From an uncultured Actinomycetes bacterium (GTDB lineage: Bacteria; Actinomycetota; Thermoleophilia; Miltoncostaeales; Miltoncostaeaceae): 6,264 nt of DNA. The DNA is taken from NCBI GenBank assembly GCA_903928615.1, contig CAIYRJ010000168.1, positions 1 through 6,264 on the forward strand, read 5' to 3'. Positions 1 through 5,453 of the stretch are shown here, in pieces (position 1 is the first letter of the stretch; each line of letters starts with the position of its first letter). A program made the translations under genes and the position numbers. Under the pieces are notes generated by a model. That model saw only the letters and a program-made list of their open reading frames with translations, ran no database searches and was not told the DNA's origin.

Positions 1-1206
1 GGGCTCATCATCGAGACCGCCCGGCGCGAGCTCGGTCCCACCCAGCGCGAGGCCGGCGAACTCCTGCGCGTGGCGGCGCAGAGCGAGGCCCCGGCCGATG
101 TATCGCGCGCCGCGGAGTCGCTGCGGTCTGCCGCCAGGTCGGCGGTGAGGTCCACCAGCCACGATCTCTGGGTGGACGACCATGCGGGAGCCACCATCCG
201 GTGGCGCAGCGTGGTGCCCGGGGCCATCGTGCGGTATCCGCTGCCCATGCTCCTGCCGGCGATGCTCATCGTGGGCTTCGTCATTGCGCGCGCCGAGACG
301 TCCAGCGGCGCCTGGGTGCTGGTGCTGGCCAGCATCCTCGCGGGGCTGGCGTGCCTGGCCGGCATCTTCCTGGTGGGGCGCCTCGTCATCGCCCGCGCCC
401 CGGCTGCGGCCCCGGTGGTCACCGTGGTGGCGGTGCTCGCTGCACCCATCGCGGTCGCGTTCGCGTCCGCCGGGGTGCTCGGGCGCATTCCCGCAGGCAT
501 CACCGTATTCGGCGTCACCGCGACCGTCGCGGTGTTCACCGTGGCGTCATCGGTTGTGCTCATGATCCGCGACTCAGGGGCCGCGGTGATCCAGGCGCTC
601 GTGGACGAGCGCGCGCTGGCAGACGCCCAGCAGGCGGCGCTCGAGGTGGTGAACGCCAGGCTCTCGCGTGAGCTGGCCACGCACCTGCACGGCACGGTGC
701 AGCCCCAGCTCGTGGCGGCATCCGTGGCGCTGGACGCCGCGGTGCAGCGCGACGACCCGGTGGCGATCGCCGCGGCGGTGGCTCAGGCCGAGGCGGCTCT
801 CGGCATGGGCATGGACGCCCCTGCCGTGCAGGGATCCCGGCCGGCGGGCGAGGTGGCGGCGGCGGTGGCCGCCCGGTGGGATGCCATGCTCGACCTGCGC
901 GTGGACATCGACGCCGCCGATGCGAGCGCCCCGGTGCCAGCGGGCGTGGTGCGCGTGCTCGATGAATGCCTCAACAACGCGCTGGTGCATGGCCGCGCCA
1001 CCCGGGCGCACGTGTGCATCTCGGCCGTGCCCGACGGCTGGGCGGTGGAGGTTGATGACGACGGCATCGGCCCGGCAGGGGGCGCACCGGGCCTCGGCGG
1101 CTCGGTGCTCGATGAGGTCACGGGAGGCGCGTGGTCGATCGCGCCGGGCCGGGACGGCGGGGCCGCCGTGCGCGCGGTCATCCCTGGCGGGGCGTTCCCC
1201 GCCTGA
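1..1206 (+). CDS. Membrane sensor histidine kinase, LHG-type, 5'-partial
   Basis: The frame is open from base 1 with no stop, so the gene enters from the left; the GTG at 70 has no Shine-Dalgarno and is probably internal. Residues are counted from base 1 (401 shown). Residues 1-65 are a charged, probably helical cytoplasmic segment containing SHDLW. About four hydrophobic segments follow (roughly 80-97, 105-130, 138-160, 166-189). A coiled linker leads to a HisKA_3-like dimerisation helix with ELATHLHGTVQ; the likely phosphoacceptor is His230. The C-terminal HATPase_c domain shows the N-box (ECLNNALVHG, Glu322/Asn326), G1 (DDDGIGP) and G2 (GLGG). Such kinases autophosphorylate and pass phosphate to a NarL/LuxR-type response regulator; none is visible here, so it may lie outside the window. 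The residue after the His is Gly, not the usual Asp/Glu. Kinase-like identity is fairly sure; signal and activity are unknown. Confidence 0.82.
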   Translation, partial: GLIIETARRELGPTQREAGELLRVAAQSEAPADVSRAAESLRSAARSAVRSTSHDLWVDDHAGATIRWRSVVPGAIVRYPLPMLLPAMLIVGFVIARAETSSGAWVLVLASILAGLACLAGIFLVGRLVIARAPAAAPVVTVVAVLAAPIAVAFASAGVLGRIPAGITVFGVTATVAVFTVASSVVLMIRDSGAAVIQALVDERALADAQQAALEVVNARLSRELATHLHGTVQPQLVAASVALDAAVQRDDPVAIAAAVAQAEAALGMGMDAPAVQGSRPAGEVAAAVAARWDAMLDLRVDIDAADASAPVPAGVVRVLDECLNNALVHGRATRAHVCISAVPDGWAVEVDDDGIGPAGGAPGLGGSVLDEVTGGAWSIAPGRDGGAAVRAVIPGGAFPA

Positions 1207-1345
1207 TCCCTCGGGCTCAGGCGGTGATCACGGCGCGCACCTCGGCGCCACCGGTGGGGGCGGGCGCAATGGACCAGTCGCCCCCGGTCGCCTCGGTGAG
1301 CACCGCGCTGCCGAGACCCGGTGCACTCCCGCCGACGCCACTGCC
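1080..1345. repeat. Imperfect inverted repeat from tail-to-tail kinase ends
   Basis: The DNA encoding the kinase C-terminus (about 1080-1206) and the reverse complement of about 1217-1345 are clearly similar. For example, the G2 region reads gcaccgggcctcggc on plus and gcaccgggtctcggc on minus. Symmetry is centred near 1211, and the innermost 8 bp are perfect. Weaker protein-level similarity continues outward to about 955 and 1465. The arms have diverged, so this is an old duplication, not a fresh palindrome. Confidence 0.6.
1199..1224. terminator. Hairpin between convergent stop codons (possible bidirectional terminator)
   Basis: CCGCCTGA (1199-1206) is perfectly complementary to TCAGGCGG (1217-1224) around a 10-nt loop. 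The arms contain the TGA stop of the plus-strand kinase and the TGA of the minus-strand kinase fragment. There is no T-tract. The symmetry may come from the inverted duplication itself and need not have been selected as a terminator. Confidence 0.4.
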
Positions 1346-1525
1346 GTTGTCGGCGACCTCCACCACAATGTCGCCCGGGGCGCCGTCGGCCGTCACCCGC
1401 ACGGTCACCTCGCTGGCCGCGCCGTGGATGGACGCGTCCAGCACATGGCACTCCATCTTGGGGTGCCCCACCTGAGCCCGCAGCGCGCGCCGTCCTCCTG
1501 CATGGAAGTGCGCGGGGGCCTCGCC
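1217..1525 (-). pseudogene. Truncated HATPase_c fragment, inverted paralogue of the neighbouring kinase
   Basis: The minus-strand frame is open from just after a TGA at 1526-1528 to the TGA at 1217-1219. From a GTG at 1471 it encodes about 84 residues aligning with the last ~80 residues of the plus-strand kinase: shared blocks include VEV, the G2 region APGLG, TGG-WSIAP and VRAVI, with about two thirds identity by hand over the final 46 residues. The dimerisation helix, membrane part and first half of the ATPase domain are missing. The N-box is degraded: ECHVLDASIHG has an extra residue and Asp where the Mg/ATP-binding Asn belongs. G1 survives as DNGSG. An AGGAGG lies at 1494-1499 but is 22 nt from the GTG, too far to serve it. 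This is most simply a decayed duplicate; a short expressed ATPase-like protein cannot be excluded because codon use is still coding-like. Confidence 0.62.
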
Positions 1526-1553
1526 TCACGCCTCCACGGGGTGCGGCTGTTCC

Positions 1554-1562
1554 TGTTATAAC
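1554..1562 (+). promoter_or_regulatory. Extended -10-like element upstream of the secreted repeat protein
   Basis: TGTTATAAC fits an extended -10 (TGn then TATAAC, five of six to TATAAT) and stands out in GC-rich surroundings. It lies 82 nt upstream of the ATG at 1645, giving a leader of roughly 75 nt. No convincing -35 is seen at 17-18 bp (tccacg, three of six). The core GTTATAAC is a perfect 8-bp palindrome, so it could also work on the minus strand. Confidence 0.4.
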
Positions 1563-1635
1563 GCCTTTCCTGAGGCCGCCACTTCCCCTCGCCCCTCGCT
1601 CCAGGACTCCGGCGAGGACTCCCCTGCACACGTCT

Positions 1636-1640
1636 GGAGA
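1636..1640 (+). promoter_or_regulatory. Ribosome binding site deciding the start at 1645
   Basis: GGAGA lies 4 nt before ATG 1645. This and the signal peptide directly downstream select this start over the ATG at 1321, which would put about 108 extra low-complexity residues in front of the signal sequence and overlap the kinase fragment. Confidence 0.6.
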
Positions 1641-1644
1641 GCCG

Positions 1645-3138
1645 ATGCCCGCACCATCAAGGCCACCCACCCAAAGCTGGTGTGGCGGGACGAGGCGACT
1701 GCTCACACGCAGGTGGCCTGTCGGCACGCTCCTGGCCGTCGCGCTGCTTGCAGGTTCGTCACCCGCGCTTGGCGCCTTCGGCACCCCGGTGGACCTCTCG
1801 GCCGCCGGCGGGAATGCGAGCGACCCGCGGATCGCAGTCGGCCCGGATGGCGCGACGACGGCCGTGTGGTATCGCTTCGACGGCGCCGAGTTTATCGTCC
1901 AAGCCGCCACCCGCCCGGCGGGATCAGCGACCTTCGGCGCCCCGGTGGACCTGTCGGCCGCCGGCGGGAATGCGAGCGACCCACAGATCGCAATCGGCCC
2001 GGATGGCGCGGCGACGGCCGTGTGGAGGCGTAGCAACGGCTCCGGAACCAGGATCGTCCAGGCCGCCACCCGCCCGGCGGGATCAGCGACCTTCGGGACT
2101 CCGGTGGATCTCTCGGCCACCGGACAGAACGCCGACTACCCGCAGATCGCGATCGGCCCGGATGGCGCGGCGACGGCAGTGTGGTACCGCTACGACGGCG
2201 CCGACTACCTCGTCCAGGCCGCCACCCGCCCGGCGGGATCAGCGACCTTCGGCGCCCCGGTGGACCTGTCGGCCGCCAGCGGGAATGCGTACAACCCGCA
2301 GATCGCGATCGGCCCGGATGGCGCGGCGACGGCAGTGTGGTACCGCTACGACGGCACCAACACCACCATCCAGGCCGCCATCCGCCCCGCGGGATCAGCG
2401 ACCTTCGGGACTCCGGTGGATCTCTCGGCCACCGGACAGACCGCCGACAACCCACAGATCGCAATCGGCCCGGATGGCGCGGCGACGGCCGTGTGGAGGC
2501 GCAGCAATGGCTCCAACACCATCATCCAGGCCGCCACCAGCCCGGCAACCCTCGCGCGCCTTACCGTCACCCGCTCTGGCGCCGGGTCGGGATCGGTCAC
2601 CTCCGCACCGCCGGGCATCGACTGCGGGCTCACCTGCAGCGGTATGTTCGCGATCGGCGCAAGCATCACCCTGGCGGCGCAGCCCGCAGCGGGCTCGGTG
2701 CTGAGCAGCTGGGGCGGTGCCTGCACGGGTGCCTCGACCACCTGCACGGTGACGATGACCCAGGCCACCAGCGTGAGCGCGACCTTCGCGGTCAGTACGC
2801 CGCCGGCCTCCACTGCGACGGCCACCGCAGCCACCCCGCGCCGCGTCGGCGGCATCATCCGCACCAGGATCACCTCCACCGGCGCGGGCACCGCCACGGT
2901 CACCGGCACCGCAGATGGCCGGGTCGTCTGCGTGACGAGGAAGGCATTCACGGCCCCGGGGAGCGCGGTGACCACCTGCCTGCCCAGGGCATGGGTGCAG
3001 CGCCGCCGGCTGACGGGGCCGGTGAAGGTCGCCATGACCCTCGCCTTCACGCCCTCAGGCGCAGCCACCACCCGGACGACGCTTCGCACGGTCACCCTGC
3101 CGAAGATCACCCTGCGCGCCAGGGCCGTCACCGGCTGA
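1645..3138 (+). CDS. Secreted five-blade propeller-type repeat protein with InlB-B-repeat-like domain
   Basis: This is a 497-residue exported protein. Residues 1-44 form a signal peptide: Arg-rich n-region, hydrophobic VGTLLAVALLAG, and likely cleavage after SSPALGA. Residues 45-305 are five tandem units of 52, 53, 52, 52 and 52 residues. Each begins FG(T/A)PVDLSA, has a core PQIAIGPDGAATAVW, and ends with a strand like VQAATRPAGSAT; the pattern suggests beta-propeller blades. Residues 306-384 resemble the divergent InlB B-repeat (Flg_new_2-like) family: LTVTRSGAGSGSVTS, then DCGLTC, SWGGAC and TTCTVTM, four cysteines that could form two disulfides, ending SVSATF. A Thr/Ala/Pro linker leads to an unassigned basic C-terminal domain (about 404-497) with two cysteines. 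No LPXTG or C-terminal membrane anchor is visible. Secretion and repeat architecture are well supported; ligand or enzymatic role is unknown. It converges on the CPBP protease gene. Confidence 0.85.
   Translation: MPAPSRPPTQSWCGGTRRLLTRRWPVGTLLAVALLAGSSPALGAFGTPVDLSAAGGNASDPRIAVGPDGATTAVWYRFDGAEFIVQAATRPAGSATFGAPVDLSAAGGNASDPQIAIGPDGAATAVWRRSNGSGTRIVQAATRPAGSATFGTPVDLSATGQNADYPQIAIGPDGAATAVWYRYDGADYLVQAATRPAGSATFGAPVDLSAASGNAYNPQIAIGPDGAATAVWYRYDGTNTTIQAAIRPAGSATFGTPVDLSATGQTADNPQIAIGPDGAATAVWRRSNGSNTIIQAATSPATLARLTVTRSGAGSGSVTSAPPGIDCGLTCSGMFAIGASITLAAQPAAGSVLSSWGGACTGASTTCTVTMTQATSVSATFAVSTPPASTATATAATPRRVGGIIRTRITSTGAGTATVTGTADGRVVCVTRKAFTAPGSAVTTCLPRAWVQRRRLTGPVKVAMTLAFTPSGAATTRTTLRTVTLPKITLRARAVTG
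1777..2559 (+). repeat. Five tandem coding repeats of about 156 bp
   Basis: Units start at 1777, 1933, 2092, 2248 and 2404 (156, 159, 156, 156, 156 bp). Unit boundaries 1/2, 2/3 and 3/4 share the same stretch around cccggcgggatcagcgacct, and boundary 4/5 differs by a few bases. Units 2 and 4 share one head type (FGAPVDLSAA), and 3 and 5 another (FGTPVDLSATGQ) with identical DNA over their first ~35 bases. The tails group differently: 2 with 5 (RRSNGS) and 3 with 4 (YRYDG). Near-identity at DNA level, including synonymous sites, shows recent expansion or gene conversion. Confidence 0.9.
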
Positions 3139-3151
3139 GGGGTGTGGGCGT

Positions 3152-3177
3152 GATCGCCCGCCCGAGCGCGGGCGGTC
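3152..3177. terminator. Hairpin between convergent genes (likely bidirectional terminator)
   Basis: A 10-bp stem (3152-3161 with 3168-3177, one T:G wobble in plus-strand RNA, core CGCCCGC/GCGGGCG) closes a 6-nt loop, ccgagc. It sits in the 37-bp gap between the stops of the secreted repeat protein and the minus-strand protease and overlaps the protease stop codon. There is no T-tract on either strand, which is common in high-GC genomes. Confidence 0.55.
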
Positions 3178-3916
3178 ATCCCTGCGCGATGAGGGCGATG
3201 GCGGCCACGGCATTCACGGTGCCGTGTGCCACGACCGACCCCACGAGCCCCCGCCAGCGGTAGATCCAGGCCAGCACCCAGCCCACGAGCACGAGGGCCA
3301 CCGCGCGAGGCCATACGGCGTAGGCGTCCAGATGCGCCGCGGTGAAGACGATCCCGGAGAGCGGCGCGGCGACCGCGAACGGCACGAGCCGCACGAGCCC
3401 GCGCAGCTCGAGCCCCCGGAACAGCAACTCCTCGCCGAGTGGGGCGAAGATGACCAGCGCGATGACCATGAGCGTCATCTGCCACCAGGTGACCCCCACC
3501 GACAGCTCGAGGTCCTCGAGCGCCCGCTTGGCGCCCTCGTCGAGCTCGGCCCCGGTGGCGATGATCGCACCGGATCCGATGACGCATCCGAGCCCCACGG
3601 CCAGGCCGAGGCCGATTCCCGGCCAGAGCCGGCCCTTGGTCGCGAGGGTGACCCGGCGCTGGGCCGGCGGCAGCACCCGCACGAGCAGGAGGCCACCCAG
3701 CAGGATCACCCCGCTGCCCACGAAGGTGGCGACCGCCGTGGTGGTGTCGTCCGACGCCCCCGCGGCATCCATGACCACCGCCACCACCACGAGCACCGCG
3801 ATGCCGATAGCCACCATCGCGATGGGCCAGGCGATGCGCCATGCGGCGCCGGGGGCGAATGGGCGCCGCGTGGGGGGAGGGGGCACGGGGGGATCGGCGG
3901 CCGGGGCGTCGGGCAT
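3176..3916 (-). CDS. CPBP (CAAX/Abi) family intramembrane metalloprotease
   Basis: This 246-residue polytopic membrane protein starts with a Pro-rich cytoplasmic tail (1-26), followed by hydrophobic segments at about 29-49, 62-82, 100-121, 145-160, 177-193, 203-219 and 227-243. The CPBP signature is complete: EELLFR (Glu162, Glu163, Arg167), FTAAH (Phe191, His195) and HGTVN (His231, Asn235). In this family these glutamates and histidines form the intramembrane active site. Members range from CAAX-prenyl endopeptidases to bacterial proteins of unknown substrate, some linked to bacteriocin self-immunity, and nothing nearby names the substrate here. The ATG at 3916 is preferred because the Pro-rich tail and first helix follow directly. 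In-frame starts further upstream, as far as 4108, would run into trpS. No Shine-Dalgarno precedes the ATG; TACGCT lies 8 nt upstream, so a leaderless mRNA is likely. It is divergent to trpS. Confidence 0.85.
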   Translation of the reverse strand: MPDAPAADPPVPPPPTRRPFAPGAAWRIAWPIAMVAIGIAVLVVVAVVMDAAGASDDTTTAVATFVGSGVILLGGLLLVRVLPPAQRRVTLATKGRLWPGIGLGLAVGLGCVIGSGAIIATGAELDEGAKRALEDLELSVGVTWWQMTLMVIALVIFAPLGEELLFRGLELRGLVRLVPFAVAAPLSGIVFTAAHLDAYAVWPRAVALVLVGWVLAWIYRWRGLVGSVVAHGTVNAVAAIALIAQG

Positions 3917-3924
3917 CGCGGGGG

Positions 3925-3930
3925 AGCGTA
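3925..3930 (-). promoter_or_regulatory. -10-like hexamer for the CPBP protease gene
   Basis: TACGCT (minus strand) fits TANNNT and lies exactly 8 nt before ATG 3916. The 8 nt between them (CCCCCGCG, minus strand) contain no Shine-Dalgarno, so transcription would start at or within a base or two of the ATG. No good -35 is seen. Confidence 0.42.
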
Positions 3931-4006
3931 ACCGGCGACCCCGGCACTGGCGGGGGAACGGTGCGCGTGGCGCCCCCTGCCCCCGGCTGACCCCGCGGGC
4001 GGGGGC

Positions 4007-4012
4007 TACACT
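4007..4012 (+). promoter_or_regulatory. -10-like hexamer for trpS and the downstream operon
   Basis: TACACT fits TANNNT and lies exactly 8 nt before the GTG at 4021. The intervening cccgcgcc has no Shine-Dalgarno, so a leaderless transcript is likely. A possible weak -35, CTGACC at 3987-3992, is only 14 nt away. The geometry mirrors that of the divergent protease gene. Confidence 0.48.
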
Positions 4013-4020
4013 CCCGCGCC

Positions 4021-5019
4021 GTGTCCACCGCCACCGCCACCCGGCCGCGCGTGTTCTCCGGAATGCGCCCCACCGGCCAGCTGCACATCGGCCACTTTCT
4101 GGGCGCACTCGGCAACTGGGTGCGCCTGCAGGATGACTACGAGTGCATCTACTCGGTGGTCGACCTCCACGCGCTCACGACGGGGTATGAGGACGTGAAG
4201 GGCATCCACGACGCCGGCCTCGAGATGGTGGCCGACTGGGTGGCCTGCGGCGTCGACCCCGAGCGCAGCATCATCTTCCGCCAGAGCGACGTGCCCCAGC
4301 ACGCCGAGCTCGCCGTGCTGCTCGGCATGATCACCCCGCTCTCGTGGCTCGAGCGCGTGCCCACCTACAAGGGGCAGATCGACGAGCTGGGCGAGCACCT
4401 GCAGACCTATGGCTTCCTCGGCTACCCGCTGCTGCAGACCGCCGACATCATCCTCTACAAGGCCACCAAGGTTCCCGTGGGGCAGGACCAGCTTCCGCAC
4501 CTCGAGCTCTCGCGCGAGGTCGTCCGCCGGTTCAACCACCTCTACGGGCCGGTGTTCCCCGAGCCCGAGGCCATCATCTCCGAGGCCCCGCTGCTGCTCG
4601 GCATGGATGGCCGCAAGATGAGCAAGAGCTACGGCAACGCCATCACCCTCGCGTCGTCCGACGAGGAGATCGACAAGCAGGTGATGAGCATGGTCACCGA
4701 CCCGCAGCGCATCAAGAAGGACGACCCCGGCAACCCGGAGATCTGCAACGTGTTCGCGTGGCAGAAGTTCCTCGGGGCATCCGATGCGGAGATCGCCGAG
4801 ATCTTCGAGGGCTGCACCAGCGCCACGCTGGGATGCGTGGCCGACAAGCGCGACCTCGCAGAGAGGGTCAAGGCCCTCATCCGCCCCATCCGCGAGAGGC
4901 GCGAGCAGCTGATGGACGACCCGGCGCAGCTCGAGGCGATCCTCGAGGAGGGTGCCGAGCGCGCCCGTGCCATCGCCGGCCCCGTGATGGCCGAGGCCAC
5001 CGCGGCCATGGGCCTGTAG
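4021..5019 (+). CDS. trpS: Tryptophanyl-tRNA synthetase
   Basis: This is a cytoplasmic class I aminoacyl-tRNA synthetase charging tRNA-Trp with L-tryptophan using ATP. It has 332 residues, typical for bacterial TrpRS. The Rossmann fold begins at RVFSGMRPTGQLHIGH with the intact HIGH motif at 22-25. The tryptophan-site and dimer regions follow: YSVVDLHALT, FRQSDVPQHAEL, MITPLSWLERVPTYK, and GFLGYPLLQTADIILY leading to VPVGQDQ. The second ATP signature KMSKS is at 199-203, and the C-terminal helical anticodon-binding part is complete. The GTG start is chosen because the first beta strand begins a few residues later; the next internal Met (residue 15) would delete it. It appears to be the first gene of the operon, with YjbQ 8 nt downstream, and is probably translated from a leaderless mRNA. 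I see no T-box or trp leader in the 104-bp upstream gap. Confidence 0.97.
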   Translation: MSTATATRPRVFSGMRPTGQLHIGHFLGALGNWVRLQDDYECIYSVVDLHALTTGYEDVKGIHDAGLEMVADWVACGVDPERSIIFRQSDVPQHAELAVLLGMITPLSWLERVPTYKGQIDELGEHLQTYGFLGYPLLQTADIILYKATKVPVGQDQLPHLELSREVVRRFNHLYGPVFPEPEAIISEAPLLLGMDGRKMSKSYGNAITLASSDEEIDKQVMSMVTDPQRIKKDDPGNPEICNVFAWQKFLGASDAEIAEIFEGCTSATLGCVADKRDLAERVKALIRPIRERREQLMDDPAQLEAILEEGAERARAIAGPVMAEATAAMGL

Positions 5020-5027
5020 CCACCGCC

Positions 5028-5453
5028 ATGTGGATCCAGCGCGCGCTGAGGCTCGAGGCGCGCCCCCGCGGCGTGCACCTCATCACCCGCGATGTGCTCG
5101 ACGCGGTTCCCGAGGTGGGGGAGATGCGCGCGGGCATGCTGAACGTGTTCATTCGGCACACCTCCGCGTCGCTCGCGCTGAACGAGAACGCCAGCCCTGA
5201 CGTGCGCCGCGACCTCGACACCTGGCTCGACGACGCCGTGCGCGAGGACGCCCCGTACTGGACCCACGTGAGCGAGGGCTCCGACGACATGCCCGCCCAC
5301 GTGAAGAGCATCATCGTGGGGCCGTCGCTGATGATCCCCGTGGCGGGCGGCCGCCCCGCGCTCGGAACCTGGCAGGGCATCTACCTGCTCGAGCACCGCG
5401 ACCATGGCGGCCCGAGGGAGATCGTGCTCACCGCGTGGGGGGAGCCCGCATGA
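5028..5453 (+). CDS. YjbQ/UPF0047 family protein (secondary thiamine-phosphate synthase type)
   Basis: This 141-residue protein covers the whole single-domain YjbQ fold. The family signature is intact: HTSASL (44-49), NEN (52-54), DVRRDL, the SDDMPAHVK block (85-93) and GTWQGIYLLEHRDHGG (113-128), with the conserved histidines that line the putative metal or active site. The family is named for weak thiamine-phosphate synthase activity reported for members; its physiological role is unsettled, so a thiamine role here is not established. No thiamine gene or TPP riboswitch is visible in the window. ATG 5028 follows the trpS stop by 8 nt and has no clear Shine-Dalgarno, so translation may depend on coupling to trpS. 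The stop overlaps the next start in an ATGA arrangement. Confidence 0.9.
   Translation: MWIQRALRLEARPRGVHLITRDVLDAVPEVGEMRAGMLNVFIRHTSASLALNENASPDVRRDLDTWLDDAVREDAPYWTHVSEGSDDMPAHVKSIIVGPSLMIPVAGGRPALGTWQGIYLLEHRDHGGPREIVLTAWGEPA
5437..5444 (+). promoter_or_regulatory. Ribosome binding site for the acyltransferase
   Basis: GGGGGGAG ends 5 nt before ATG 5450, inside the end of the YjbQ gene. It decides the start at 5450 over the in-frame GTG at 5435, which itself abuts this motif and would have no site upstream. Confidence 0.6.

Noticed and set aside
668..1561. 297-codon plus-strand frame overlapping the kinase
   Set aside because: It is a shadow frame rich in Arg/Trp/Pro/Cys across a region where the kinase frame shows clear DHp and ATPase motifs.
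1321..1644. Longer N-terminus for the secreted repeat protein from ATG 1321
   Set aside because: It would place about 108 low-complexity residues before a standard signal peptide and overlap the kinase fragment; ATG 1645 has a GGAGA site at suitable spacing.
783..2120. 445-codon open frame on the minus strand
   Set aside because: It is antisense to the kinase and the propeller repeats. Its apparent internal repeats are only the reverse complement of the coding repeats, and no domain is recognisable.
1777..2559. Tandem repeats considered as a CRISPR-like or non-coding satellite array
   Set aside because: Units are 156-159 bp, all multiples of three, in one open frame after a signal peptide, with amino-acid-level conservation; there are no short repeats with unique spacers.
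3917..4020. Possible T-box or trp attenuator upstream of trpS
   Set aside because: The 104-bp gap has no T-box consensus, no Trp-rich leader peptide and no convincing terminator/antiterminator pair; a -10 hexamer abuts the start codon.
3917..4108. Longer N-terminus for the CPBP protease starting inside trpS
   Set aside because: The extension is Arg/Trp/Gly-rich with no family similarity, overlaps trpS and its promoter, and ATG 3916 is well placed ahead of the first helix.
2346..4115. 589-codon open frame on the minus strand
   Set aside because: It lies antisense to the repeat protein and out of frame with the CPBP protease; its translation is low-complexity Arg/Gly/Ala typical of GC-rich shadow frames, and both overlapped genes have clear family motifs.
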